DNA from: JAYFQE01 sp034927345
Lineage (GTDB): Bacteria; Bacillota; Clostridia; Saccharofermentanales; UBA5734
Length of the DNA stretch: 64,000 nucleotides
Assembly: GCA_034927345.1 (NCBI GenBank)
Contig: JAYFQE010000004.1
Span: 62,001 to 126,000 of the forward strand
Direction of reading: 5' to 3'
Below are positions 42,878-51,788 of the stretch, one piece after another (position 1 is the first letter of the stretch; each line of letters starts with the position of its first letter). The position numbers and the translations under genes were made by a program. Under the pieces are notes generated by a model. It saw only the letters and a list, made by a program, of their open reading frames with translations, searched no databases and was not told the origin of the DNA.

Positions 42878-43800
42878 ACGAACAGGCGACAACTTTTTCA
42901 CGGCGTGTTAAAGATGAATTGAGCGCTGTTCCCTGCGGACAGACCTGCTGCCGGCAGACTGAGCTGGCTACCGCTTTCTGGGCGGCAGGCAGAATACAAC
43001 AGGACCGGGTGGTCCTGTCTACCGGACATACCGGATGCGCCCGCCGTCTGGCCGACCTCCTGCAGACGCATTGTGGGACACAACCGGATTGGCAGTCCGG
43101 CCGCGAACTGGTTACAATCAGCTGCAGCCGGGATATTTTAGCTTATTTCTATCCGTCAGGCGGAAAACGGACGCTGCACCAGATGCCGGATCCGTTTAAC
43201 CGGGCTTCGCTCCAGGAACAGCCGATCTGCTGCCGCCAGGCTTTCGTCCGCTCGCTTTTCTTGCTTTGCGGATCGATCAGCGAGCCGTCGTCCGCTTATC
43301 ATATGGAGCTTTCTGTCCGCAACGCCGAGGTATCCGCCGCGATCAGGCGGATGCTGGAGGAACTGTCCATTCACACCTCGGCAAATCGCCGCGGCAGCTA
43401 TACGGTCATATACATTCAGGAAGGCCAATATCTGGCAGATTATCTGCTTCTGGCCGGCGCCCATCAATCCCTGCTGGCCTTTGAGTCGCTGCGGGTTGAG
43501 AAAGAGATGCGCAACAGTGTGAATCGCGTTGTTAATTGTGACAGCGCCAATACACAGCGGATTGCCAATACGGCAGCCCGGCAGCTGGACTTGATCCATA
43601 CCCTTTATGAAAACCAGCGGGAGGGCATGCTGCCGCCGGACCTGAAAGCGGCTGCCGAAGCCAGGCTGGAGCATCCGGATTTGTCGTTGAAGGAACTGGG
43701 TTCCGTTATGGAACCGCCTTTAGGAAAATCCGGCATGAATCATCGGCTGATGCGGCTGGAAAAAGTGATTTTAGATCTGCTGTTACGAAAGGAGTCCTGA
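42874..43800 (+). CDS. whiA: DNA-binding protein WhiA
   Basis: A 308-residue protein with an N-terminal LAGLIDADG-homing-endonuclease-like domain (SFLLCGSISEPSSAYHMELSV region) and a C-terminal helix-turn-helix ending LSLKELGSVMEPPLGKSGMNHRLMRLEKV. It lacks nuclease activity in known cases and influences cell division and chromosome segregation in Gram-positive bacteria. The four-base overlap with yvcK matches the usual gene order. Confidence 0.95.
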   Translation: MNEQATTFSRRVKDELSAVPCGQTCCRQTELATAFWAAGRIQQDRVVLSTGHTGCARRLADLLQTHCGTQPDWQSGRELVTISCSRDILAYFYPSGGKRTLHQMPDPFNRASLQEQPICCRQAFVRSLFLLCGSISEPSSAYHMELSVRNAEVSAAIRRMLEELSIHTSANRRGSYTVIYIQEGQYLADYLLLAGAHQSLLAFESLRVEKEMRNSVNRVVNCDSANTQRIANTAARQLDLIHTLYENQREGMLPPDLKAAAEARLEHPDLSLKELGSVMEPPLGKSGMNHRLMRLEKVILDLLLRKES

Positions 43801-43803
43801 CAA

Positions 43804-44352
43804 ATGCCCTTGGAAATTGTCCTGGTTGAACCGGAAATCCCCCAGAACACCGGGAATATAGCCCGAACCTGCGTGGCTGTCGGCGCGAAGCTTCATTTGG
43901 TCGAACCCCTGGGATTTTCACTGGAAGACCGGCAAGTCAAACGGGCCGGCCTGGATTATTGGTTTGATCTCGATCTGCAGGTCTGGCCCAATCTCGATCT
44001 GCTGTTGAAATCGGTTGCCGCCAGACCGGAAAACGGGCAGGGCATCTATTACGCGACAACCAAGGGCGCCCAAGTCTATTCAGATATCGCCTATCCGGAA
44101 CAGACTATCTTGATTTTCGGGAAAGAAACGCGCGGCTTGCCGGAATCCCTGCTGATGGCCCACCCGGAACGCTGCCTGCGTATACCCATGCTGCCGGAGC
44201 GCCGGTCCCTGAATCTGGCTAATTCGGTCGCCGTTATGACCTATGAAGTCCTGCGTCAATGGGATTTCCCAAATTTAAAAAAAGAAAATAAAATAGAATC
44301 CGGGAGGAATCATCATGATCCAAAAAGAACGGCTTATCCAGCAATTTATTGA
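43804..44352 (+). CDS. trmL: tRNA (cytidine(34)-2'-O)-methyltransferase
   Basis: A 182-residue SPOUT methyltransferase. The pattern LEIVLVEPEIPQNTGNIARTC, then LIFGKETRGLPESLL and RIPMLPERRSLNLANSVAVMTYE are the TrmL/YibK signatures, forming the knotted SAM site. It methylates the wobble base of tRNA-Leu. It starts 4 bases after whiA and its last 38 bases overlap the next gene. Confidence 0.94.
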   Translation: MPLEIVLVEPEIPQNTGNIARTCVAVGAKLHLVEPLGFSLEDRQVKRAGLDYWFDLDLQVWPNLDLLLKSVAARPENGQGIYYATTKGAQVYSDIAYPEQTILIFGKETRGLPESLLMAHPERCLRIPMLPERRSLNLANSVAVMTYEVLRQWDFPNLKKENKIESGRNHHDPKRTAYPAIY

Positions 44353-45427
44353 ATTGACCGGCTACGATGCCCCGCCGAAAAGCGAGCGGGCCATCGCCGA
44401 CCGGGTAATCGCACTTTTACGCCAGATGGGATTTACGGTATCGGAAGATGACGCCGGAGCCGCCATCGGCGGTGACTGCGGCAATGTCTACGCCCGGCTG
44501 CCCGGCAGTCTGGATCTGCCGCCGCTGCTGCTGTGCGCCCATTTCGACTCGGTCGAGCCTTGCCGGGGCAAAGTGGCGAAAATCGGCAGCGACAATGTAA
44601 TCAGAAGCGACGGCCGGACCGTTCTGGGCGCCGATGATCTGTCGGGGATGGCGGCCATCCTGGAAGCCGTCCGTTCGATACAGGATGACGGCCGCGCCCA
44701 CCGGCCGATTGAATTGTTTTTCTCTGTGGCCGAAGAGCTTCACCTTTTGGGATCCAGCCATATGGAACCCGGCCGGCTGACGGCGAAAGAAGCGTATATT
44801 CTCGATACCGACGGCGCGCCTGGACTGGGCATCATGCGGGCGCCCGGGCATATCGGCCTTGTTTTCGATATCCACGGTAAAGCGTCACATGCCGGGATGG
44901 CGCCGGAAAAGGGCGTCAGCGCCATAACGGCGGCGGCAAAAGGCATCGCGGCCATGCGTCTGGGCAGAATAGATGATGAAACTACCGCCAACATCGGCCG
45001 GATCGAGGGCGGCGGCGAAACCAATGTCGTTGCCGAAACCTGCCGGGTTACCGCGGAGTGCCGTTCGCTGAACCAGAACGCTCTGAACGCGCAGGCCGAC
45101 GACATGTGCAGCTGTATGGAACAAGCGGCTGCCGCCATGGGCGCCACCGTCGAAATTCAAAGGCAAACGCGCTACTATCCTTATACATTGGATGTCAACA
45201 GCCCGGTTGTCGCGCGTTTCATCAAGGCTTGCGAGACGATGGACCTGCCTTGCCGCCTGCAGTCCGGCGGCGGCGGCAGCGACAACAATGTTCTGGTTCG
45301 TCATGGCATTATGGGCATGGTTCTGTCCTGCGGCATGATGCAGATTCATTCTTGCCGTGAAGAAATCAGTATCTGTGACCTGGCTAATATGGCCAAGTTG
45401 GTGGAAACTCTGCTGGATCTGCCATAA
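44315..45427 (+). CDS. M20-family peptidase (peptidase T-like)
   Basis: A 370-residue metallopeptidase. Zinc-site residues: LLCAHFDSVEPC (H, D), LGADDLSGMAAIL (bridging D), SVAEELHLLGSS (EE), DTDG (D) and the late QIHSCREEI (H). A dimerisation domain with DIHGKASHAGMAPEKGVSA lies in the middle. It resembles PepT-type tripeptidases. GGGAGGA precedes the ATG within the end of trmL. Probably cytoplasmic peptide degradation. Confidence 0.92.
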   Translation: MIQKERLIQQFIELTGYDAPPKSERAIADRVIALLRQMGFTVSEDDAGAAIGGDCGNVYARLPGSLDLPPLLLCAHFDSVEPCRGKVAKIGSDNVIRSDGRTVLGADDLSGMAAILEAVRSIQDDGRAHRPIELFFSVAEELHLLGSSHMEPGRLTAKEAYILDTDGAPGLGIMRAPGHIGLVFDIHGKASHAGMAPEKGVSAITAAAKGIAAMRLGRIDDETTANIGRIEGGGETNVVAETCRVTAECRSLNQNALNAQADDMCSCMEQAAAAMGATVEIQRQTRYYPYTLDVNSPVVARFIKACETMDLPCRLQSGGGGSDNNVLVRHGIMGMVLSCGMMQIHSCREEISICDLANMAKLVETLLDLP

Positions 45428-45439
45428 TGCATGGAAAGG

Positions 45440-45448
45440 TGCTATAAT
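45440..45448 (+). promoter_or_regulatory. extended -10 promoter before the beta-propeller gene
   Basis: TGC-TATAAT (TATAAT at 45443-45448) is an extended -10 element; no good -35 box is seen. It lies 44 bases before the next start. Confidence 0.5.
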
Positions 45449-45491
45449 ACTACGAATACATCTGCAATGCTCAGGAAGGTTGAGTGAGAGT

Positions 45492-47408
45492 ATGAGTTCA
45501 AAAAACAACCTGTACGTCAGCGATCGGCGATATGGCCGGTCAGGCCGGCCTGGCAGGAAGGGGCGCCCATCCCGCGGCCCCTTGCTGAGCGTTGCTTTAT
45601 TATTGGTTGCGGTAACCTTGGTTATCGCCCTGTTCCGTTACGGCCCGGAACTTTTCAGCGCCAGTCCTGCCGAATCGTCCGGACCGGCGGCGTCGGATGG
45701 AACCAAACCCGCGGGCCAGACCGATGAGACCGGACAGACAACGCCGGCCGCTTCAGATACGGCGGCGGCCACGCCGATGCCGACGGCTGCGCCGGCCGCT
45801 TATAATCCTCAGCTGCTGCCCGCCGAGGATTATCAGGCCCTGACGCCGGGAACACCCGATACGGCCTGTTCTCCTCAGGAACGCAATATTGTCGCGACGA
45901 TATTTGACGCCCAATACAAGATCCTCAGTTCATTCAACCGGCCTAATCCGATTTCTCTGATTAATCCGCTGACTTACAATCAGATTCCCGGCGTTCTGAC
46001 TTTCCGCGGCAATAATTTTCGCAACGCGCCGGCTTTCGGTCAGGTTTCCCTGCAGGAAAAGAAAATGACCCAGGTCTGGCAGAAAGCCATCGGCAGTATG
46101 AAATCGTCTTCCTGGAGTTTCAGCTGGACGGGAACCGGCTGGACGGGGCAGCCCCTTCTGGTGCAGTGGAGCGCCGAAGTCCGCAATCTGATGAATATCA
46201 AACCGGAAAAAAAGAGCAAGGATAACCTGATTGAAGTCATTTACGCAACCATGGACGGCAACGTCTATTTTCTGGATCTCGACGATGGCCAGCCGACGCG
46301 TGATCCGATCAAGATCGGCGCTACCATCAAGGGGACGCCCTGCATCGACCCGCGCGGCTATCCGGTGCTCTATGTCGGACAGGGCGATGAAAACGGCACG
46401 GCTCAGGGCATCGGCTTCCGGGTTTTTAATCTGATCGATCAGTCCTTGCTGCTCTTCAGGGAATGCTCGGACAGCAACTCATACCGCGCCAACTGGGGCG
46501 CCTGCGATTCGTCCCCCATATTTGACGCCGCTGCGGATACCTTGATCTATCCCAATGAAAACGGCCTGATTTACACCGCGAAAATGAATACGCAGTTTGA
46601 CGCTGCCCAAGGGACGCTGAGCATCAATCCGGAATTTACCACTTATCGCTATAAAATGGCCGGCATGGAGAAATTCGGCATCGAAAGCTCGCTGGCCGTT
46701 TACGATCATTACGGGTATTCCAGCGACAATTCCGGCATCTTGAATTGCGTCGACCTTAACTCATTGCAGCCGGTATGGTCGCGCCAGCTGGAAGACGATT
46801 CCGATGTCACGCCGGTCTTGTGCCAAAACGGATCCGAGCTGGCTTTGTATACCGGAACGGAAGTCGACTGGCAAAAAGATATCATCGGCAATTACAAGGG
46901 TTCGGCTTTTGTCTATAAAATCGACGCGCTGACCGGCAAGATCCTCTGGGAAACTTCTTATGAGTGCTGGACGAAAAACGCAGCCAACAACGGCGACGAT
47001 GTCAACGGCGGCACAATGGGAACTCCGGTCGTCGGCAAGAAGGATCTTAAGGGACTGGTCATTTTCAGCTTCTGCATGACCAACGGCACTTACAGCGGCA
47101 ACAGCGTGGTCGCTTTCAATCAAAAAGACGGCAGCATTGCCTGGGAATACAAGATGGATCAATATTCCTGGAGCTCTCCCGTCGATATTTATGACGAGAA
47201 CGGCCACGGGTATATTCTCGTGCCGGATTCGATCGGCCAGATCCATCTCATCGACGGCCTGACCGGCAAAGCCGTCACGGTTTTACAACTGACCCGGGGT
47301 GATGCCGCCGAGGCTGCCGGCAATATAGAATCATCTTGCGCCGTGTTCAATAACCGTCTGGTTATTGGAACGCGAGGCGGAGTAATTATTGGTGTGGAGT
47401 TGAAATAA
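45492..47408 (+). CDS. membrane-anchored PQQ-like beta-propeller protein
   Basis: A 638-residue protein. A basic N-terminus (RRYGRSGRPGRKGRPSRG) precedes one transmembrane helix (LLSVALLLVAVTLVIALF), so the rest lies outside the cell. A low-complexity Ala/Thr/Pro linker (~residues 60-110) follows, then repeats of the PQQ-propeller type (MDGNVYFLDLDDGQPT, ALTGKILWETSY, KDGSIAWEYKMDQ, HLIDGLTGKAV). No PQQ-dependent dehydrogenase active site is evident; the fold is more like BamB or surface binding proteins. It is followed at 1 base by the phosphate transporter, which may be chance. Function unknown. Confidence 0.85.
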   Translation: MSSKNNLYVSDRRYGRSGRPGRKGRPSRGPLLSVALLLVAVTLVIALFRYGPELFSASPAESSGPAASDGTKPAGQTDETGQTTPAASDTAAATPMPTAAPAAYNPQLLPAEDYQALTPGTPDTACSPQERNIVATIFDAQYKILSSFNRPNPISLINPLTYNQIPGVLTFRGNNFRNAPAFGQVSLQEKKMTQVWQKAIGSMKSSSWSFSWTGTGWTGQPLLVQWSAEVRNLMNIKPEKKSKDNLIEVIYATMDGNVYFLDLDDGQPTRDPIKIGATIKGTPCIDPRGYPVLYVGQGDENGTAQGIGFRVFNLIDQSLLLFRECSDSNSYRANWGACDSSPIFDAAADTLIYPNENGLIYTAKMNTQFDAAQGTLSINPEFTTYRYKMAGMEKFGIESSLAVYDHYGYSSDNSGILNCVDLNSLQPVWSRQLEDDSDVTPVLCQNGSELALYTGTEVDWQKDIIGNYKGSAFVYKIDALTGKILWETSYECWTKNAANNGDDVNGGTMGTPVVGKKDLKGLVIFSFCMTNGTYSGNSVVAFNQKDGSIAWEYKMDQYSWSSPVDIYDENGHGYILVPDSIGQIHLIDGLTGKAVTVLQLTRGDAAEAAGNIESSCAVFNNRLVIGTRGGVIIGVELK

Positions 47409-47409
47409 A

Positions 47410-48435
47410 ATGACAGTTGCTTTAGTTGTCAGTATTATCCTGGTTCTGGGCGTTATTTTTGTCAACGGGTGGACGGATGCGCCCAATGCTATTGCCACCG
47501 TTGTCTCCACCCGCTGCATGTCGCCGAGAGCGGCTGTTATCATGGCTGTTATTTTCAACACGATAGGCGCAACGGTGATGACGATCTTAAATGCTAAAGT
47601 GGCGGCGACCATATCAAACATGGTCAGTTTCAGCGGCAGCGGATCCTCTCAGGAACCTTTGATCGTTCTGGCCGCTTCACTGTTTGCCATTGTCATCTGG
47701 GCTTCGGCCGCCTGGTATTTCGGTATCCCGACCAGTGAGAGCCACGCTCTGATCGCCGGCATCACCGGCGGCGCCATTGCTCTGGGCAACGGATTTTCCG
47801 CCATTAACTTCAATGAATGGGCCAAGGTGTTGATCGGACTCGGTGTCTCGTCGATCCTTGGCTTTTTTAGCGGCTATGTCTTTGCCAAGCTGATTATGTT
47901 TGCCTGCCGGAATATGAAGCGGGCCGCTACGGAACGATTTTTTACCGGCGGCCAGATCTTCGGCGCCGGCTGCATGGCTTTCATGCATGGCGCTCAGGAC
48001 GGCCAGAAATTCATGGGCGTCTTCATGCTGGCTTTGTTTATGAATAACGCGGCCGCCAGAAATCCCGACGGCAGTTTTGCCATACATTGGTGGCTGATTC
48101 TGCTTTGCTCCCTGACTATGGGGCTGGGCACTTCAGCCGGCGGTTACCGGATCATCAAAGCGGTTGGCATGGACATGGTTAAATTGGAAAAATATCAGGG
48201 CTTTGCAGCAGATCTCGCTGCAGCCGGCTGCCTCTTGCTATCATCCTTAACCGGCGTGCCCGTCAGCACAACGCATACCAAAACAACAGCCATCATGGGC
48301 GTGGGTTCTGCCCGGCGCATCTCGTCGGTAAACTGGGGCGTTGTTAAGGAAATGGTCCTGGCCTGGGTGTTGACCTTCCCCGGCTGCGGCCTGATTGGTT
48401 ATTTGATGGCCAAATTATGCCTGGTCATTTTTTAA
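47410..48435 (+). CDS. pit: inorganic phosphate transporter, PiT family
   Basis: A 341-residue membrane protein with about 8-10 helices. The duplicated PiT signatures are seen as GWTDAPNAIATVVSTRCMSPRAA near the N-terminus and GVPVSTTHTKTTAIMGVGSAR near the C-terminus. It couples phosphate (as metal-phosphate) uptake to the ion gradient. It is followed by a DUF47 protein, its common partner. Confidence 0.95.
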   Translation: MTVALVVSIILVLGVIFVNGWTDAPNAIATVVSTRCMSPRAAVIMAVIFNTIGATVMTILNAKVAATISNMVSFSGSGSSQEPLIVLAASLFAIVIWASAAWYFGIPTSESHALIAGITGGAIALGNGFSAINFNEWAKVLIGLGVSSILGFFSGYVFAKLIMFACRNMKRAATERFFTGGQIFGAGCMAFMHGAQDGQKFMGVFMLALFMNNAAARNPDGSFAIHWWLILLCSLTMGLGTSAGGYRIIKAVGMDMVKLEKYQGFAADLAAAGCLLLSSLTGVPVSTTHTKTTAIMGVGSARRISSVNWGVVKEMVLAWVLTFPGCGLIGYLMAKLCLVIF

Positions 48436-48457
48436 GAAAAAAACGGGAGGGAAATAA

Positions 48458-49078
48458 ATGGCAAAGAACAAAGAAATCAACTATTTTGATGTCCTGATCT
48501 CAGCAATTCAATATTCGAAGAAAGCAGCCGAGTGTTTGAGCGACTTGATGACCGATTATACGGATGTGACACGCAAGGCCAATGCAATCCACGATCTGGA
48601 GCATGCGGGTGATCATGAAAGCCACCGTCTGCTTGATTCGTTGAATATTGCCTTCATAACGCCGATTGATCGGGAAGATCTTTATGATCTGATCAAGGTT
48701 ATTGACGATATAACGGATCTGATCGAAGATGTTGCCAATCGTTTCGACATGTTCTGCATTAGCGCTGTTCGCCCCGAAGCTTTGAAAATGGGCGAAAAGA
48801 TCAATAAAGCAACCAGCGTACTCGTCGAATTGCTCAATTCATTCAAGAACTATAAAAAGAATAAACATCAGATCCACGAACTGGTTAAGTCGGTCAATAC
48901 CATCGAAGAAGAAGGCGACCGGCATTATCGGGAAGCCGTCAAGAATCTTTTCCTGAATGAAAAGAATGTTGTTGAAATCATTAAATGGAAAGATATTCTG
49001 GATGATATGGAGAATGTTCTGGATGCCTGCGAAGATGTTGCGGACATTATCCAGGGCGTTGCAATGAAAAATGGCTAA
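48458..49078 (+). CDS. DUF47 (PhoU-like) phosphate transport regulator
   Basis: A 206-residue all-helical PhoU-like protein. Acidic metal-site patterns occur in LEHAGDHESHRL and IEEEGDRHYREA, and DREDLYDLIKVIDDITDLIEDVANR is the family mark. DUF47 proteins regulate PiT transporters or respond to phosphate. GGGAGGG precedes the ATG; the gap to pit is 22 bases, so they form one unit. Confidence 0.94.
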   Translation: MAKNKEINYFDVLISAIQYSKKAAECLSDLMTDYTDVTRKANAIHDLEHAGDHESHRLLDSLNIAFITPIDREDLYDLIKVIDDITDLIEDVANRFDMFCISAVRPEALKMGEKINKATSVLVELLNSFKNYKKNKHQIHELVKSVNTIEEEGDRHYREAVKNLFLNEKNVVEIIKWKDILDDMENVLDACEDVADIIQGVAMKNG

Positions 49079-49502
49079 GACGATGATGCACATAGCGTTG
49101 TCGGCCGCAGCGATTGTCAGCCTGGACCTGGAGATGATTGTCTATCGTAAAGGCTGCCTGCATGCGCATCTTAATCTGGAACAGGGTTATATCACCTGGC
49201 GCGACAGCGGACAATGGTGCAATAGCTTTACCAGAACCATTTCTGATGAGCAAATCCGGACAATCCGGACCTTCCTGCAGAAAAGCGATTTGCTGGAACA
49301 ATTGCAGGAAGGTGACATGACGGCCGGCGAGGATGAAGATGAACAAGAAGGCCTCGCCCAAAATACACATACCTGGTTGATCACGGTTCAATGGCCGGAC
49401 CAGCAATTATATCATGCCAACGGTATCGGCATTCTGCCGGAATGCTGGCATCAATTAAAACAGCTCATTGAAAAGTTGAGTCGCGTTTCTTTTTATCTCT
49501 GA
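49071..49502 (+). CDS. hypothetical protein after DUF47
   Basis: A 143-residue soluble protein I do not recognise. It contains a strand-rich first half (LEMIVYRKGCLHAHLNLEQG), an acidic middle (AGEDEDEQEG) and a helical end (CWHQLKQLIEKLS). The start overlaps the DUF47 stop by 8 bases; a second ATG pair at 49083-49086 is an alternative. The layout, strand-rich with a short W/D motif ITVQWPDQQLYHANG, resembles small proteins of unknown function found widely in clostridia. Confidence 0.65.
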   Translation: MAKTMMHIALSAAAIVSLDLEMIVYRKGCLHAHLNLEQGYITWRDSGQWCNSFTRTISDEQIRTIRTFLQKSDLLEQLQEGDMTAGEDEDEQEGLAQNTHTWLITVQWPDQQLYHANGIGILPECWHQLKQLIEKLSRVSFYL

Positions 49503-49522
49503 AGATAAACACATCTTGTATG

Positions 49523-49572
49523 TCAGCCGTAAAACGCCTCCGGAAGGGAGGCGTCGCAGTGCAGTCGGCTGA
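49523..49572 (+). other. nested stem-loop between genes
   Basis: Outer arms TCAGCCG (49523-49529) and CGGCTGA (49566-49572) enclose an inner perfect stem ACGCCTCC/GGAGGCGT (49534-49541, 49547-49554) with a short GGAAG loop. There is no T-run. It could be a weak terminator or part of a structured RNA. Confidence 0.5.
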
Positions 49573-49637
49573 AAGGTTTACCGAATCGTCTTTTTCTGAT
49601 AAAATGTCATGAGATTGATCTGATGCGGGGTGTATTC

Positions 49638-50243
49638 ATGGATTTCCTGGAAGGTTTCCTCTTGGGTCCCGTTTGGAGTGACACCGAGTATGAAACCCAT
49701 CGTCATACAGGCTTTTATTGGCTGATTGGCTGGATTATATTCGGCGGTTATGTCTGGCTGCAGCTATTAAAACCGGCTGCTGCCGAACCTTGGCTTAATT
49801 TGCCGCGTTATGCGCCGATCATTTATTTTTTCCTTTTAACCTTGGCGTCACCTTTCGCCTGCCGTTATTATTACCGGGTCAATCCTCTTTTAAAAGGACT
49901 GATCCTGCTTCTGGAAGTCAGTAAATTTTTGGCGGCTTTTTTATCTCTGTATCAATATTCTATGCCTCTGTATACGCTGAATCTCGATACATTGCCGCAG
50001 GTTGTCCTTGAATATGTAAACAAGACCGTAGCCGGTACGACGGAGTCGTTCCAATCTCTCGGCCAGGGTGTCGGCATGCTGGTCGGTTTAGCCGGCGGCG
50101 GCCTTTTGGTGGTGCTGACTTTTCTCGGTATTTTACTGGCCGCTACGCTGATTCCGGCTTTTTTTCTGGCTGCGGTCAGATTGATCCAACGCGGCGTCGA
50201 TATGCTGGCGCATCATTTCCTGCTCCATGATATTGATGCCTGA
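49638..50243 (+). CDS. hypothetical membrane protein
   Basis: A 201-residue protein with four likely helices (FYWLIGWIIFGGYVWLQLL, YAPIIYFFLLTLASPF, GLILLLEVSKFLAAFLSLY, and a long C-terminal one from VGMLVGLAGGGLLVVLTFLGILLAA). I start it at ATG 49638, 7 bases after CGGGGTG. Family not recognised. Its position before convergent phospholipid genes gives no clear hint. Confidence 0.7.
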   Translation: MDFLEGFLLGPVWSDTEYETHRHTGFYWLIGWIIFGGYVWLQLLKPAAAEPWLNLPRYAPIIYFFLLTLASPFACRYYYRVNPLLKGLILLLEVSKFLAAFLSLYQYSMPLYTLNLDTLPQVVLEYVNKTVAGTTESFQSLGQGVGMLVGLAGGGLLVVLTFLGILLAATLIPAFFLAAVRLIQRGVDMLAHHFLLHDIDA

Positions 50244-50280
50244 TGCCGTCAAGTTCGTTATAACCAATCTTGATGAGCGT

Positions 50281-50871
50281 TTATATCTTTCTTATTCGTA
50301 TTTTGTTAACCATTAAAATAGTGAGAAGGATCATCAGCACCATGCAGATGATAATATTGACTTGATTGAAACGGTAACGTAAAAACATAAAAGTATCAAA
50401 TAAATTCAATAAGGTCAGGACAGATCCCGCCAAGGTAATCGGAATTCCATAAAAACTGCCGGCATCTTCCTGAAGATTGAACCGAGCCAGACGGATCGCT
50501 CCGGCAACCGGGAAAGCCAGCGCTACGACAAAACCAATGAATTTACCATATGGAATAAGCGTTGAGGCGAATGCGAAATGCAGCTTCCAGGCAATGACCG
50601 CCGGAGCTACGCCAAAGGAAATCAAATCGCACAGAGAATCCAGCTGTTTACCCAATTCGCTGGCAACGCCCAATTTACGGGCCAGTTTGCCGTCGAAACG
50701 ATCAGATAATGCCGCTGCGATAACTAACAAGCAGCTGAAATAGATCAGGCTGATATCGTCGCCCCGATGATAAAGCGAGATTTTGTCGGTTGAAGCGGCG
50801 ACGAGAATGGCCAGGACGCCGAAAGATAAATTGGTCAGAGTCATAATGTTCGGCAAATTCTTACGAAACAT
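50281..50871 (-). CDS. pssA: CDP-diacylglycerol-serine O-phosphatidyltransferase
   Basis: A 196-residue membrane enzyme of the CDP-alcohol phosphatidyltransferase family. The motif D-G-x2-A-R-x8-G-x3-D-x3-D is complete in SDRFDGKLARKLGVASELGKQLDSLCD. About five to six helices follow. It makes phosphatidylserine from CDP-diacylglycerol and serine. It overlaps psd by 11 bases and follows it in the same transcript. Confidence 0.93.
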   Translation of the reverse strand: MFRKNLPNIMTLTNLSFGVLAILVAASTDKISLYHRGDDISLIYFSCLLVIAAALSDRFDGKLARKLGVASELGKQLDSLCDLISFGVAPAVIAWKLHFAFASTLIPYGKFIGFVVALAFPVAGAIRLARFNLQEDAGSFYGIPITLAGSVLTLLNLFDTFMFLRYRFNQVNIIICMVLMILLTILMVNKIRIRKI

Positions 50872-51520
50872 GGGCTACCTCTGATCCGGCAGAAAATTGG
50901 GCTATCACAGATAATCCTCCTTTAACCCGATCGCCTGGCTGAACAAGGACAAGGGTGTCGGACGGGCATATAACTTCTGTGCAGGAACCAAATCGAATCA
51001 TGCCGAAACGCTGCCTTTGCAGCAGCATATCGCCGGTGTCGACATCGCAGACAACCCGGCGCGCGACAAAACCGGTAATTTGGTGAACGAGAATCTTCCG
51101 GTCATTGCAAACCAGACCGATGGTATTGCGTTCATTAATATCAGACGCATGGCTTTTAAAAGCCGGCAGATATTGGCCGGGTCGGTAATGATGGCAATAA
51201 ACCCGGCCGGATACGGGCGCCCGGTTGATGTGGACATTGAAAAGTGAGAGAAAAATCGTGATTTTAACAGCCGGCCCGTCATAATAGTCCGTCCGGTCAA
51301 CCGGTGTAACCGACATAATGCGTCCGTCGGCCGGGCTGATTATCGAATCGGCCAATTCGGGTCCTGTGCGGCGGGGATTGCGGAAGAAAAAAATAATAAA
51401 CAAAGTCGGCAGCAAACCGGCTAAAGATACCCACGGATTGATCAAAAATAAAACGACAGACAAGACTAATCCGATAATGATATAAAGAAAGCCGTCCTGT
51501 GCTATAGGAAATTGATTCAA
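50861..51520 (-). CDS. psd: phosphatidylserine decarboxylase (short form)
   Basis: A ~219-residue decarboxylase precursor. Two N-terminal helices are followed by RNPRRTGP, IISPADGRIMSV, FLSLFNVHINRAPVSGRV, and the self-cleavage site RFGS (MIRFGSCTEV), where the serine becomes the pyruvoyl group. It converts phosphatidylserine to phosphatidylethanolamine. I start it at a TTG at 51520 because GAGGAGG lies 7 bases upstream; the longer GTG frame would include that site. Paired with pssA. Confidence 0.92.
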   Translation of the reverse strand: MNQFPIAQDGFLYIIIGLVLSVVLFLINPWVSLAGLLPTLFIIFFFRNPRRTGPELADSIISPADGRIMSVTPVDRTDYYDGPAVKITIFLSLFNVHINRAPVSGRVYCHHYRPGQYLPAFKSHASDINERNTIGLVCNDRKILVHQITGFVARRVVCDVDTGDMLLQRQRFGMIRFGSCTEVICPSDTLVLVQPGDRVKGGLSVIAQFSAGSEVAHVS

Positions 51521-51576
51521 CCAGGATCCTCCTCGCTTCCACACGGCCGTTGCCGTTTATCAATCTGTGAAATGTA

Positions 51577-51605
51577 ATTCTATCACAAAAGGATAAGCAT
51601 AGCAA
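51577..51605 (-). promoter_or_regulatory. promoter of psd-pssA
   Basis: On the minus strand TTGCTA (51605-51600), 17-base spacer, TAGAAT (51582-51577). Confidence 0.6.
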
Positions 51606-51736
51606 AAATAACCGCTGTCTTTTGACTTATCCTTCACAAATTGGCCACAAATTCCCCAAAATAATTTCCATTTCCTCCGTTTTGCGAACATGAATCTATT
51701 ATATAAATAGGATTGTAACTAAGATTCACCTCCGGC

Positions 51737-51745
51737 TGATATAAT
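51737..51745 (+). promoter_or_regulatory. extended -10 promoter of htrA
   Basis: TGA-TATAAT, with TATAAT at 51740-51745. A small palindrome CTATT-5-AATAG (51696-51710) and a CACAAATT repeat lie upstream and could bind a stress regulator. Confidence 0.5.
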
Positions 51746-51788
51746 GTGTACGACTGAAGCCGGATTTAGTAAAAAGCGAGGGATGATT

